Assembly (NCBI GenBank): GCA_945876865.1
Contig: CAMCPZ010000003.1
Span: forward strand, 1-64,000
Length of the DNA stretch: 64,000 nt
Direction: 5' to 3'
Origin: Bifidobacterium breve
GTDB lineage: Bacteria; Actinomycetota; Actinomycetes; Nanopelagicales; Nanopelagicaceae
Below are positions 1-7,861 of the stretch, one piece after another. Each line of letters opens with the position of its first letter. Within the stretch, counting starts at the first letter, position 1. A program made the position numbers and the translations under genes. Under the pieces are notes generated by a model. That model saw nothing but the letters and a program-made list of their open reading frames with translations, was not told the origin of the DNA and made no database searches.

Positions 1-465
1 TATCCACTTGCCTGGTTAATCGGAACTTGGCGTGGAAAAGGTTCTGGTGAATATCCTGGAATCGAACCCTTTCAATTTGCGCAAGAAGTTACTTTTAATC
101 ACGATGGTCGGCCATTCCTAAATTATTTTTCACGTTCTTGGATTATTAATGACAAGAATGAAATTTTGCGCCCCGCAGGTTCTGAAGTTGGATTCTGGCG
201 CCCTAAGGAGAATAAAACATTAGAAGTTGTTTTGGCCCACAGCACTGGAATTTCTGAAGGTTGGGTTGGTGTGCACGATGGACCGAAGATTCAATTAGCG
301 ATGGATCAAGGATATTCCGCGCCATCAGCAAAGATTGTTACAGCGGGACAACGTCTTTATGGCTTAGTTGAAGGTCAATTATTTTTTGCTTATGACATGG
401 CAGCTGAAGGTCAAACTTTGCAGGCACACATCTGGTCGAGCATGGAAAGACAAGCTGGCGAATAA
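1..465 (+). CDS. Nitrobindin-like (DUF1794/THAP4-type) heme-binding protein, 5' truncated
   Basis: Open in frame 1 from the first base; the 99-aa ORF in the track is only its C-terminal part. The visible part begins with a GTWRGKGSGEYPG motif, the GxWxGxG signature of the FABP-like nitrobindin family (M. tuberculosis Rv2717c type), continues through the beta-barrel core, and ends with LQAHIWSSMER. The histidine there sits where the proximal heme ligand of nitrobindins lies. Family members are small cytosolic beta-barrels that bind ferric heme and react with NO or peroxynitrite. The N-terminus lies outside the window. The stop is 2 nt before the asparaginase start, so the two are probably co-transcribed. 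Confidence 0.8.
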   Translation, partial: YPLAWLIGTWRGKGSGEYPGIEPFQFAQEVTFNHDGRPFLNYFSRSWIINDKNEILRPAGSEVGFWRPKENKTLEVVLAHSTGISEGWVGVHDGPKIQLAMDQGYSAPSAKIVTAGQRLYGLVEGQLFFAYDMAAEGQTLQAHIWSSMERQAGE

Positions 466-467
466 AA

Positions 468-1400
468 GTGAGTGATAATTTTCAAGGTGAAGTTTTAGCC
501 GAACTTACTCGTAACGGTTTGGTTGAATCGATTCACAGCGGACATTTAATTATGTTGAACGCTGATGGCACAGTTCATAAAACTAAAGGAAATGTGGATC
601 TGCCAATTTTTCCTAGATCTTCAGTTAAATGCATGCAAGCAAGTGCGATGGTGCGAAGCGGTTTGAAACTTGAACCAAGGCTGTTGGCTTTAGTTGAAGC
701 AAGTCATTCGGGTGCAGCGATGCATCAAGAAGGTGTTCTTGAAATCTTGGCAGGAGCTGGTTTAACTGAAAGCTATTTGCAGTGTGCCTTTGATAAACCA
801 CTTGGCGATGCCGAGCGAATAGCTTGGGGCGATAGACCAGCAACTCGGTTAGCGATGAACTGTTCTGGAAAACATGCGGGAATGCTTGCAACATGTGTAA
901 TAAATGGTTGGGAAACGAATACTTATTTGAGCGCTGATCACCCGCTACAAGTCGCGGTTTTAAATGAGATTGAAAGCTTGGCTGGTGCGAAGGTTGCGAA
1001 TAAAACTTTTGATGGCTGTGGCGCACCGCTCTTTGCGTTGAGCACTCGGGAATTAGCGAATGCAATTCGCAACATAACAATTTCAAAAGATCCAGTGCAT
1101 GTTGAAGTTATGAATGCAGCTCGGGCATTTCCTGAAATGGTTGCGGGCGAAGGTCGGTTAACAACTCGCACTATGCAATCTGTTCCTGGTTTGTTTATGA
1201 AGGAAGGCGCTGAAGCTGTAGAAGTTGCTTCAATGACTGATGGGCGCACTTTAGTTTTCAAGATTAGTGATGGTTCTTGGCGGGCGTTTGGTGCAATCAT
1301 GCATGCTGCGCTTTTGGAGTGGGGAATTACAACAACCGAAGAAGCGTTGAATGTTTATGGTGGCGCAAATATTGTTGGTGGAATGCGGGCGGTGTTGTAG
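468..1400 (+). CDS. L-asparaginase II family protein
   Basis: 310 aa, GTG start 2 nt after the upstream stop. It matches the asparaginase_II family (PF06089; Rhizobium etli AnsA type) in overall layout: RSSVKCMQASAMV, then VEASHSG, then the NCSGKHAGML block, then FDGCGAPLFALSTRELA, and GEGRLTTRTM near the C-terminal third. The conserved Ser, Lys and Cys residues of these blocks are present. The family hydrolyses L-asparagine to aspartate and ammonia in the cytosol and is unrelated to E. coli AnsA/AnsB. No signal peptide is seen. The next gene, mshA, starts on the base after the stop. Substrate specificity cannot be confirmed from sequence. Confidence 0.85.
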   Translation: MSDNFQGEVLAELTRNGLVESIHSGHLIMLNADGTVHKTKGNVDLPIFPRSSVKCMQASAMVRSGLKLEPRLLALVEASHSGAAMHQEGVLEILAGAGLTESYLQCAFDKPLGDAERIAWGDRPATRLAMNCSGKHAGMLATCVINGWETNTYLSADHPLQVAVLNEIESLAGAKVANKTFDGCGAPLFALSTRELANAIRNITISKDPVHVEVMNAARAFPEMVAGEGRLTTRTMQSVPGLFMKEGAEAVEVASMTDGRTLVFKISDGSWRAFGAIMHAALLEWGITTTEEALNVYGGANIVGGMRAVL

Positions 1401-2669
1401 ATGAAAAGTCGCATCGCAACATTGATGGTTCACACATCCCCGCTGGAACAAGCAGGTATGGGCGATGCCGGTGGAATGAATGTTTATGTCATCGAAAATT
1501 CAATCAAGATGGCAAATGCTGGTGTCGAAGTAGATATCTTTACGCGCGCTGATAAAAGTGGATTAGCTGATGCAGTTCAGATTGCAAATGGTGTAACTGT
1601 TCATCATTTAGAAGCAGGCCCAATTGGTGCGCTGACCAAAGAGGAGCTACCAAGCCAGATAAGTGCTTTGACCCATGCATTTATGGAACACCAAAGTGCA
1701 AAGCCAAATGATTATTACGACATCATTCATTCGCATTATTGGATCAGTGGACAACTGGGTTGGATGATTTCAGAGCGCACTGGTGTGCCACTTGTTCACA
1801 CAATGCACACAATGGCGAAGGTAAAGAATCAGGCACTTGCCGAAGGTGATGTTCCTGAACCGCTGATTCGGGCACTTGGTGAAGAACAAATCGTGCAGAA
1901 TGCAAAAGCCTTAATCGCGAATACCGATGCTGAAGCCGCAAGCTTGGTCTCACTTTATGGCGCCGATCCAGATTTAGTGAAAGTTGTAACACCTGGTGTT
2001 GATTTACAACGCTTCACACCTGGACATGGAAAAGCAAGCGCACGAAATATTTTGGATATCGCACCTGATGCAATCATGTTGATGTTTGTCGGACGAATTC
2101 AGCCACATAAAGGCCCAGAAGTTTTGGTGCGCGCAGTTGCCGAATTAGTGGCGCATGCTCCGCACTTACGTTCGAAGCTTGCCCTCGTGATTATGGGAGG
2201 CGCATCTGGAACCGGCTTCAACGAACCTGATCGCTTAGCAAAGCTTGCAACCTTCTTGGGAGTTGCAGATTTAATTCATTTCAAAGAGCCAGTATCTAGA
2301 AGTGAACTTGCTGATTGGTATCGCGCATCAGATTTGGTCTGTGTTCCTTCATATTCTGAAAGTTTTGGTTTAGTAGCGCTTGAAGCCCAAGCTTGCGGAA
2401 CACCTGTTATTGCAAGTGCTGTGGGCGGACTCCGCACCGCAGTCTCTGATGGAATTTCTGGAATTTTGGTTGATGGCCACGATCCAAAGGCTTGGGCCTC
2501 GGTTGTTTCACGTTTAATAGCCGAACCACAGCGCCGAGTTCTTTTATCAATGGGCGCACTCGATCATTCAAAGAAATTTGGTTGGGAGAATACTGCTCGC
2601 CAAACTTTAGATGTTTATGACTGGGTCTTATCAAAACCAAAATCAAATCCGTTGTGGGTCGCACAATAA
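1401..2669 (+). CDS. mshA: D-inositol-3-phosphate glycosyltransferase (MshA)
   Basis: 422 aa GT4 (GT-B fold) enzyme that joins UDP-GlcNAc to 1L-inositol 1-phosphate, the first step of mycothiol synthesis. The N-terminal Rossmann domain carries HTSPLEQAGMGDAGGMNVYV, and the acceptor region has HSHYWISGQLGWM and HTMHTMAKVKN. The C-terminal domain has FVGRIQPHKGPEVLV and the donor-site block SYSESFGLVALEAQACGTPV with the expected E(x7)E. Length is close to mycobacterial MshA. The ATG directly abuts the asparaginase stop. A YbjN-family gene and gpm follow, as around Rv0486-Rv0489. The other msh genes are not in the window. Confidence 0.95.
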   Translation: MKSRIATLMVHTSPLEQAGMGDAGGMNVYVIENSIKMANAGVEVDIFTRADKSGLADAVQIANGVTVHHLEAGPIGALTKEELPSQISALTHAFMEHQSAKPNDYYDIIHSHYWISGQLGWMISERTGVPLVHTMHTMAKVKNQALAEGDVPEPLIRALGEEQIVQNAKALIANTDAEAASLVSLYGADPDLVKVVTPGVDLQRFTPGHGKASARNILDIAPDAIMLMFVGRIQPHKGPEVLVRAVAELVAHAPHLRSKLALVIMGGASGTGFNEPDRLAKLATFLGVADLIHFKEPVSRSELADWYRASDLVCVPSYSESFGLVALEAQACGTPVIASAVGGLRTAVSDGISGILVDGHDPKAWASVVSRLIAEPQRRVLLSMGALDHSKKFGWENTARQTLDVYDWVLSKPKSNPLWVAQ

Positions 2670-2670
2670 G

Positions 2671-3147
2671 ATGATTGACCCACGCGTAATTATTGAAGAG
2701 TTTTTAGATTCGCATGATTTAGATTATGAAAAAAGTGGAACAAGCACTTTTCTGGTAACGCTACCTGGTGAGAAAAAACTGCAGACCCACTGCGCTTTAA
2801 TCGTTGGTGATAATTCATTAAGTATCAATGCCTTTGTAATTCGCAGACCAGATGAGAACGCCGGCAAGGTTCACGAATGGCTTCTGACCAAGAATGCATC
2901 GATGTATGCAGTTACTTATGCGATTAATGAACTTGGCGATATTTTTCTAGTTGGTCGTCTGCCTTTGCCAGCGGTTACAGATGTTGAAATTGATCGCATC
3001 TTAGGAGCAGTGCTGCAGTATTCAGATTCCTCCTTTAATCAATTGTTAGAACTTGGTTTTGCTTCATCTATCCGTCGTGAATGGGCTTGGCGAGTTTCAC
3101 GCGGTGAATCGCTTTCAAATCTAAAAGCATTTGAACATTTAATCTAA
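2671..3147 (+). CDS. YbjN domain-containing protein
   Basis: The track ORF starts at 2611 inside mshA. I choose the ATG at 2671, 1 nt after the mshA stop, giving 158 aa beginning MIDPRVIIEEFL. The fold resembles the YbjN/type III secretion chaperone-like family: an N-terminal helix, a twisted sheet with KLQTHCALIVGDNSLSINAF, and a C-terminal helix around RREWAWRVSRGES. The position between mshA and the phosphoglycerate mutase gene matches Rv0487. Molecular function is unknown. Its conserved pairing with mshA suggests a linked role, but nothing in the sequence shows this. Confidence 0.85.
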   Translation: MIDPRVIIEEFLDSHDLDYEKSGTSTFLVTLPGEKKLQTHCALIVGDNSLSINAFVIRRPDENAGKVHEWLLTKNASMYAVTYAINELGDIFLVGRLPLPAVTDVEIDRILGAVLQYSDSSFNQLLELGFASSIRREWAWRVSRGESLSNLKAFEHLI

Positions 3148-3154
3148 GGCGAAA

Positions 3155-3160
3155 TAGGAT
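3155..3160 (+). promoter_or_regulatory. -10 element of a leaderless gpm promoter
   Basis: TAGGAT followed by 6 nt (taagcc) and the gpm ATG. There is no Shine-Dalgarno, so the transcript probably starts at or next to the A of the ATG. The same TAAGCC-ATG junction recurs at 20166 and 46153. Confidence 0.55.
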
Positions 3161-3166
3161 TAAGCC

Positions 3167-3913
3167 ATGACAAAGAAATTGATTTTGCTGCGACATGGCG
3201 AGAGCGAATGGAACGCCCTAAATTTATTTACTGGTTGGGTTGATGTTCGCCTATCCGAAAAGGGAATTGGTGAAGCTAAACGCGGTGGTCAATTACTTAA
3301 AGAACGTGGCTTGTTGCCCGATGTTCTTCATACCTCGTTGCTACGTCGCGCGATTCATACTTCACAACTTGCACTAGATGAAGCCGATCGCCATTGGATT
3401 CCGGTAAATCGCAGCTGGCGTTTGAACGAACGTCATTACGGCGCACTTCAGGGCAAGGATAAAAAAGAGACTCTGGCGCAATATGGCGAAGAGCAATTTC
3501 AATTATGGCGTCGCTCTTTCGATGTTCCACCACCACCAATTGAAGATAACGATAAGTATTCGCAATTTAGCGATGCGCGCTATGCCGACTTAGGTGCAAG
3601 TTTGCCAAAGACCGAATGTCTTAAAGATGTTGTTGGTCGCATGATTCCTTATTTCAACGGTGAATTAAAAGCCGATTTGAATTCCGGGAAAACTGTTCTG
3701 GTAACAGCGCATGGAAATTCAATTCGCGCATTGGTCAAACACATTGACGGTATTTCTGATGCTGATATCGCTGGCGTAAATATCCCGACCGGTATTCCAC
3801 TTCTTTACGAGTTCAATGACCAGTTTGAGCCAGTTAAAAAAGGTGGCGAGTATTTAGATCCAGATGCGGCGAAAGCAGCGATTGAAGCAGTTGCGAATCA
3901 GGGCAAGAAGTAG
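3167..3913 (+). CDS. gpmA: 2,3-bisphosphoglycerate-dependent phosphoglycerate mutase
   Basis: 248 aa, the standard length for dPGM. It interconverts 3- and 2-phosphoglycerate in glycolysis through a phosphohistidine. The N-terminal [10 protein letters not shown] contains the catalytic histidine. [14 protein letters not shown], the [14 protein letters not shown] block with the catalytic Glu/Arg, and the second histidine in [17 protein letters not shown] are all intact. ATG start with a leaderless-type promoter. In mycobacteria the gene also lies just upstream of senX3-regX3; here a glycosyltransferase operon and phoU are interposed. Confidence 0.95.
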   Translation: MTKKLILLRHGESEWNALNLFTGWVDVRLSEKGIGEAKRGGQLLKERGLLPDVLHTSLLRRAIHTSQLALDEADRHWIPVNRSWRLNERHYGALQGKDKKETLAQYGEEQFQLWRRSFDVPPPPIEDNDKYSQFSDARYADLGASLPKTECLKDVVGRMIPYFNGELKADLNSGKTVLVTAHGNSIRALVKHIDGISDADIAGVNIPTGIPLLYEFNDQFEPVKKGGEYLDPDAAKAAIEAVANQGKK

Positions 3914-3932
3914 GTAAAAGTTAGGCACAATA

Positions 3933-3965
3933 TTTAACCTTAGGTTCAGCAACATTTAACCCTTA
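3933..3965 (+). promoter_or_regulatory. PHO-box-like direct repeats upstream of glycosyltransferase operon
   Basis: Three consecutive 11-nt units, TTTAACCTTAG, GTTCAGCAACA and TTTAACCCTTA, lie 29 bp before the predicted -10. The 11-bp periodicity and GTTCA/TTAACC cores resemble actinobacterial PhoP/RegX3 boxes. The string TTAACCTTAGGTTCA matches the phoU upstream string TTAACCTTTAGTTCA at 13 of 15 positions. This is pattern evidence only; binding is inferred. Confidence 0.5.
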
Positions 3966-3994
3966 GAACCTGCTGTGGATTGCTTTAAACCTCA

Positions 3995-4000
3995 TATTGT
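3995..4000 (+). promoter_or_regulatory. -10 element of leaderless glycosyltransferase operon promoter
   Basis: TATTGT, then 5 nt, then the ATG at 4006. No Shine-Dalgarno is present. The spacing favours the ATG at 4006 over the TTG at 3997 used by the ORF track, which would lie inside the -10. Confidence 0.5.
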
Positions 4001-4005
4001 TACCC

Positions 4006-5145
4006 ATGAAGGTAGCAATAGTTACAGAATCATTCTTGCCACAGATTAATGGCGTAACTAATTCAGTCCTTCGCATCCTTGAAAGTCTTGGCACTGCTGG
4101 CCACGAAGCTTTGGTGATCGTTCCGGAGAGCACCGGAACTCCGAAGGAATATGCCGGTCATAAGGTCAAAACAATTCCTGCCCTTCCAATTCAAAGCGTA
4201 ATTCCAATTGGATTACCAATTGGATTACCTAATCGCAGACTTGAACATTTAATTGATGGATTCTCTCCAGACTTGCTTCACTTAGCATCGCCAATGCTTC
4301 TTGGAATGCATGCTGCGAAAGTCGCTAAAAAATTAAACATCCCCACGCTCTCGGTTTATCAAACAGATATGGCCGGCTTTGCCAGTCACTATGGTTTCGA
4401 TATTGCACATAGTTCACTTAGAAAATTAGTTGGAAAGATTCATTCACAGACTGATCGGACTTTGGCGCCATCGAAATCGGCTTGTATCGAATTAACATCG
4501 CTAGGTGTCCCAGAAGTTTATCTGTGGCAACGTGGTGTCAACAACGAATTATTCAATCCAAAGGCGCGAAGCGAAGCACTTCGTAAATATTGGGACCCCA
4601 CAGGTAAGCGGACAATCATTGGCTATGTTGGAAGATTGGCGAAAGAGAAGCGAATTAGTGATCTTAGATATTTAGATCGAGATCCAAGTAATTTACTGAT
4701 TATCACTGGAGCTGGACCGGCTCGAGAAAAATTAAAGAGAGATTTACCAAATGCAATTTTTATGGGGCATAAGAATGGCGGCGATCTAGCTGAAATCTTT
4801 GCTAGCTTAGATTTATTTATTCACCCAGGCCCAAATGAAACATTCTGCCAGGCAGTGCAAGAGGCACTTTCTTCGGGAACTCCTTGCATCGTCCCAAGGA
4901 CTGGCGGACCTGCAGACTTAGTGAGACATGGCAAGACAGGTTATGTAATAAATATTCATCGACCAGACGAACTTGAATCAACGGTTTTGCATTTCAAATT
5001 ACGCAACGACCAAGTAAATATGGCACTTCAAGCTCGTCAATCTGTATTGAACCGAACTTGGGCAACAATAAATGCACAACTCATCAATCACTATGAAGAA
5101 ATTCTGATCCGCCACAGAGACTATGTAGATGGGAGCGTCGCATGA
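4006..5145 (+). CDS. GT4 glycosyltransferase (MgtA/PimB-like)
   Basis: 379 aa from the ATG at 4006. GT-B fold, family GT4: the N-terminal KVAIVTESFLPQINGVTNSV motif is typical of mycobacterial MgtA (Rv0557) and of glycolipid mannosyl- and glucosyltransferases. The C-terminal half has YVGRLAKEKRISDL and the nucleotide-sugar block HPGPNETFCQAVQEALSSGTP. Such enzymes usually glycosylate a membrane lipid acceptor (diacylglycerol, glucuronosyl-DAG or PIM) at the cytosolic face. It is the first gene of a three-gene operon, overlapping the next glycosyltransferase by 4 bp (ATGA). A PHO-box-like element lies upstream. Sugar donor and acceptor are not determinable here. Confidence 0.85.
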   Translation: MKVAIVTESFLPQINGVTNSVLRILESLGTAGHEALVIVPESTGTPKEYAGHKVKTIPALPIQSVIPIGLPIGLPNRRLEHLIDGFSPDLLHLASPMLLGMHAAKVAKKLNIPTLSVYQTDMAGFASHYGFDIAHSSLRKLVGKIHSQTDRTLAPSKSACIELTSLGVPEVYLWQRGVNNELFNPKARSEALRKYWDPTGKRTIIGYVGRLAKEKRISDLRYLDRDPSNLLIITGAGPAREKLKRDLPNAIFMGHKNGGDLAEIFASLDLFIHPGPNETFCQAVQEALSSGTPCIVPRTGGPADLVRHGKTGYVINIHRPDELESTVLHFKLRNDQVNMALQARQSVLNRTWATINAQLINHYEEILIRHRDYVDGSVA

Positions 5146-6296
5146 GAATTGTGCATGTAGCTAATTTTTATGGTCCAAACTCTGGCGGTATAAAAACCAC
5201 CATGCACGAACTAGGTCGTGGGTATCTGGCCCAAGGCCACGAATTTATCTACATTGTGCCAGGTACTCGGCTATTTACCGAGGAGACAATCTTCGGCAAG
5301 AAAATAACGGTTCCCAGCATTATTTTGCCCGGCAGTTGTGGCTATCAACTAATTCGAAACAATCGTGCGTTAGTGAAATTAATTGCAAGGCTAAAACCGG
5401 ATCGGATCGAAGTTTCAGATCGCTTTACCTTGCATTGCCTAGGGCGTTGGGCAAAGCGGAACAGCATCCCATCTGTTGCATTTAGCCACGAAACGCTTGA
5501 GGGCTTGGCCAAACGGTTCCTACCCCTTCCAGGGCTAGTTCGCAGAACCTTAGTTAGTTTTCACAATAAGAAGTTTGCGCGAAATTTTAATCAGATAATT
5601 ACAACAACTAATTTTGCAGCTCGAGAATTTATCGCCTTAAAGACCAAAAATTTGATAAAGGTGCCATTGGGTGTGGATTTAAAGGTATTCAATCCCAACA
5701 AAAGGTCAGAAGAGTTGCGAACTGAATTATTAAAGGGCTCTGAAATTTTGCTAGTCCACTGCGGCCGGCTATCTAAAGAGAAAGAGCCACAGCGAAGTGT
5801 TGAGGCGTTGATTGAACTTCGCTCGCGAGGAATTGATGCCAGATTGGTTATCGTCGGCATGGGTCCAATGTGGAGAGAAATTCGCACTTTAGCCAAAGGA
5901 CATCCGATAGACACTTTGGGATATATTGTGGATCGAAATAAAATCGCTGCAATTCTGGCAAGTGCTGATGTTTCACTTGCTCCCGGGCCTTTAGAGACCT
6001 TCTGCCTGGCCGCACTCGAATCTTTAGCATCTGGCACACCAGTTGTTACTTCAAATTCAAATGCGGTTGGTGAATTTCTAATTCAAGGGCTAAAAGACCC
6101 AGCCGGTGCAACCGCGCACGATAATTATGGCTCAATTGCTGATGCGATAGAAAGAGTTATCCGTAAAGAAAAAATAAGGCTACGTGCACGGGAAGTTGCC
6201 GAAGAGATGACTTGGGATAACACCGTCAGTCGGATGTTAGAGATCCATGGGATACAGAAAGTTCATAACTCTTTAGATTTACCGAAGGCAAGTTAA
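5142..6296 (+). CDS. GT4 glycosyltransferase, second of operon
   Basis: 384 aa, ATG overlapping the upstream stop by 4 bp. It starts MRIVHVANFYGPNSGGIKTT, a donor-type GT4 N-terminus with a glycine-rich loop. The C-terminal domain has VHCGRLSKEKEPQRSVEAL and APGPLETFCLAALESLASGTPVV, including the E(x7)E nucleotide-sugar motif. It is clearly distinct from the first glycosyltransferase rather than a recent duplicate. Translational coupling suggests the two act in sequence on one product, most plausibly a diglycosylated lipid. The stop is immediately followed by the SGNH hydrolase ATG. Confidence 0.85.
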   Translation: MRIVHVANFYGPNSGGIKTTMHELGRGYLAQGHEFIYIVPGTRLFTEETIFGKKITVPSIILPGSCGYQLIRNNRALVKLIARLKPDRIEVSDRFTLHCLGRWAKRNSIPSVAFSHETLEGLAKRFLPLPGLVRRTLVSFHNKKFARNFNQIITTTNFAAREFIALKTKNLIKVPLGVDLKVFNPNKRSEELRTELLKGSEILLVHCGRLSKEKEPQRSVEALIELRSRGIDARLVIVGMGPMWREIRTLAKGHPIDTLGYIVDRNKIAAILASADVSLAPGPLETFCLAALESLASGTPVVTSNSNAVGEFLIQGLKDPAGATAHDNYGSIADAIERVIRKEKIRLRAREVAEEMTWDNTVSRMLEIHGIQKVHNSLDLPKAS

Positions 6297-7097
6297 ATGA
6301 GCACCGTACAGGTTGCGCCAAATCTAACCTTTGCGGTAATCGGAGACAGTGCGGCATTTGGAACTGGAGATGAAGCTCCAGATGGAACCTTTAGAGGCTG
6401 GGCTTTTTATTTGGCAAAGAGTTTTCGCGACGAATGTAATTATGTAAATTTTGCCAGGCCGGGTGCAAAATCAGATGAAGTTTCTGGAGTTCAACTAAGT
6501 AGCGCCAAGGCGTATTCACCAGATATATGTGCTGTAGTTGCTGGCGGCAATGACTTACTTCGAAATGGATTTAGTCCATACAAATTGCATCAGAATCTCT
6601 TACGCACATGTAAAGAACTGATGGAACAAGGCAGCGAAGTAATAATGGTTGAACTGCACGACCCCAATCAATTGCTGAAGATTCCTAATTTAATCAAGCG
6701 TATTTTGCGTAAACGGGTAGAGGCAGTAAATGCGGTATATCGAAAAATTGCTGACGAGCTTGAAATTGTCCTTATAAAGACTCGCGAAATTCCTGATGTT
6801 CATAACCTGCGAAATTGGCATATTGATCGGATGCATCCAGGAGAGCGAGGTCATAAAATTCTGGCACGTGAAGTGGCCATTCAACTCCAAAAGCGTGGCT
6901 GGTCTCTAACAATTCCCGAGACGGGGGAAGTGTTTAGCAAGGAAAAATCTCTGCAAATGAAGTGGCTAATTGCTAATGGAGTTCCTTGGTTTTTAAAACG
7001 AAGTGTGGATTTACTTCCAGTAGTTCTAGTTTTAGCAGTGATCGAAATCTTTAAAATATTAAATGAAAAACTTAATTACTTGAAAATTCTCCGGTGA
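6297..7097 (+). CDS. SGNH/GDSL hydrolase with C-terminal hydrophobic segment
   Basis: 266 aa. The SGNH blocks are visible: AVIGDSAAFGTG (catalytic Ser, about residue 18), GGNDLLRNG (Gly-Asn oxyanion residues) and DRMHPGERGH (catalytic Asp and His). The family hydrolyses or transfers acyl or acetyl esters. After the catalytic domain, a hydrophobic stretch near residues 236-254 (LLPVVLVLAVIEIFKIL) could anchor it to the membrane. It has no signal peptide, so it probably works at the inner leaflet. Position directly after two glycosyltransferases suggests a lipid or glycolipid ester substrate (inference). It resembles the 14069 gene in plan. The 3' end overlaps phoU by 26 bp on the opposite strand. 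Confidence 0.8.
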   Translation: MSTVQVAPNLTFAVIGDSAAFGTGDEAPDGTFRGWAFYLAKSFRDECNYVNFARPGAKSDEVSGVQLSSAKAYSPDICAVVAGGNDLLRNGFSPYKLHQNLLRTCKELMEQGSEVIMVELHDPNQLLKIPNLIKRILRKRVEAVNAVYRKIADELEIVLIKTREIPDVHNLRNWHIDRMHPGERGHKILAREVAIQLQKRGWSLTIPETGEVFSKEKSLQMKWLIANGVPWFLKRSVDLLPVVLVLAVIEIFKILNEKLNYLKILR

Positions 7098-7719
7098 CCA
7101 AGAAATAAACTCGGCGCGATATCGAAACAGCGTGGTCTGCAAAGCGCTCATAGAAACGACCAAGAAGTGTCATGTCAATTGCAGTTTCAATTCCGTGTGG
7201 CCAATTGTCTGAGAGCAAAATCGCGATTAATTCTCTGTGCAGCTTATCCATCTCATCATCATCAGTTTCAAGTTCAAGAGCACGCGCTGCATCTCGATGT
7301 TCCATTACTGATGAGAGCTTGTCGACTAATTTATCTGCAACTAATCCCATTGCTGTAATCGTTGGGACTAACTCAGCTGGAACTGCACTATTTGGGTAAC
7401 GCATGCGGGCCTGTTTAGCAACGTGATGCGCAAGGTCGCCCATGCGCTCGAGGTCAGCGCTCATTCGAAGTGAAGAAACTAGTGTTCGGAGATCCGATGC
7501 AACTGGTTGTTGGCGCGCCATCAGATTAATTGTTCGGGCATCTAGGTCATGCTGAATTTCATCAATAACATCATCGGCGGCAATAACTTTCTCCGCCAGT
7601 CCCAAGTCAACAGTAAGGAGGGCTGTTGTCGCTTCGCTCATCGCAACTCTGGCAAGGCCTGCCATTTGAAGCAGGCTGGTCCCAATTGAATCTAATTCGT
7701 CATGAAAGGCATTGCGCAT
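7072..7719 (-). CDS. phoU: Phosphate transport system regulator PhoU
   Basis: 215 aa from the ATG at 7719; the track start (GTG, 7749) is rejected because a -10-like hexamer TATTCT lies in between. The protein is two PhoU three-helix bundles with the metal-binding E/DxxxD signatures in RMSADLERMGDLAHHVAK (first repeat) and LLGRFYERFADHAVSISRRV (second). PhoU connects the Pst phosphate transporter to the Pho sensor kinase and represses the regulon when phosphate is sufficient. It is divergent from senX3-regX3, its likely partners. No pst genes are in the window. A PHO-box-like element lies 26 bp upstream of its -10, suggesting feedback control. Confidence 0.93.
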   Translation of the reverse strand: MRNAFHDELDSIGTSLLQMAGLARVAMSEATTALLTVDLGLAEKVIAADDVIDEIQHDLDARTINLMARQQPVASDLRTLVSSLRMSADLERMGDLAHHVAKQARMRYPNSAVPAELVPTITAMGLVADKLVDKLSSVMEHRDAARALELETDDDEMDKLHRELIAILLSDNWPHGIETAIDMTLLGRFYERFADHAVSISRRVYFLVTGEFSSN

Positions 7720-7725
7720 TAGCAA

Positions 7726-7731
7726 AGAATA
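7726..7731 (-). promoter_or_regulatory. -10 element of leaderless phoU promoter
   Basis: On the minus strand TATTCT is followed by 6 nt and the phoU ATG at 7719. It decides the start codon for phoU. Confidence 0.55.
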
Positions 7732-7757
7732 GTCTGCTCTACCTTTCACGCGAGGTA

Positions 7758-7790
7758 AGTATGTGAACGCGCCTTGAACTAAAGGTTAAG
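7758..7790 (-). promoter_or_regulatory. PHO-box-like direct repeats upstream of phoU
   Basis: Reading the minus strand, three contiguous 11-nt units appear: CTTAACCTTTA, GTTCAAGGCGC and GTTCACATACT. The last two carry the GTTCA core of actinobacterial PHO boxes at exact 11-bp spacing. The box ends 26 bp before the phoU -10, nearly the same geometry as at the glycosyltransferase operon. Confidence 0.55.
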
Positions 7791-7849
7791 AATTGGCTTT
7801 AACGAGCAGGTTTGAGGGGGTTTGGTGGGGGTGAGGCAAGTATCTCTTC

Positions 7850-7855
7850 TACGAT
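7850..7855 (+). promoter_or_regulatory. -10 element of leaderless senX3 promoter
   Basis: TACGAT, 6 nt, then ATG at 7862. An in-frame TAG at 7856-7858 lies between them, so the sensor kinase cannot start further upstream. Confidence 0.6.
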
Positions 7856-7861
7856 TAGAAC

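Noticed and set aside
625-1086. Minus-strand 153-aa ORF inside the asparaginase gene
   Set aside because: It is antisense to a well-supported gene and has no recognisable domains; its length reflects shadow reading of a biased codon pattern.
7801-7849. G-rich 10-bp repeats (GGTTTG) upstream of senX3 as a second PHO box
   Set aside because: Spacing is 10 rather than 11 bp and the GTTCA core is absent; more likely low-complexity sequence.
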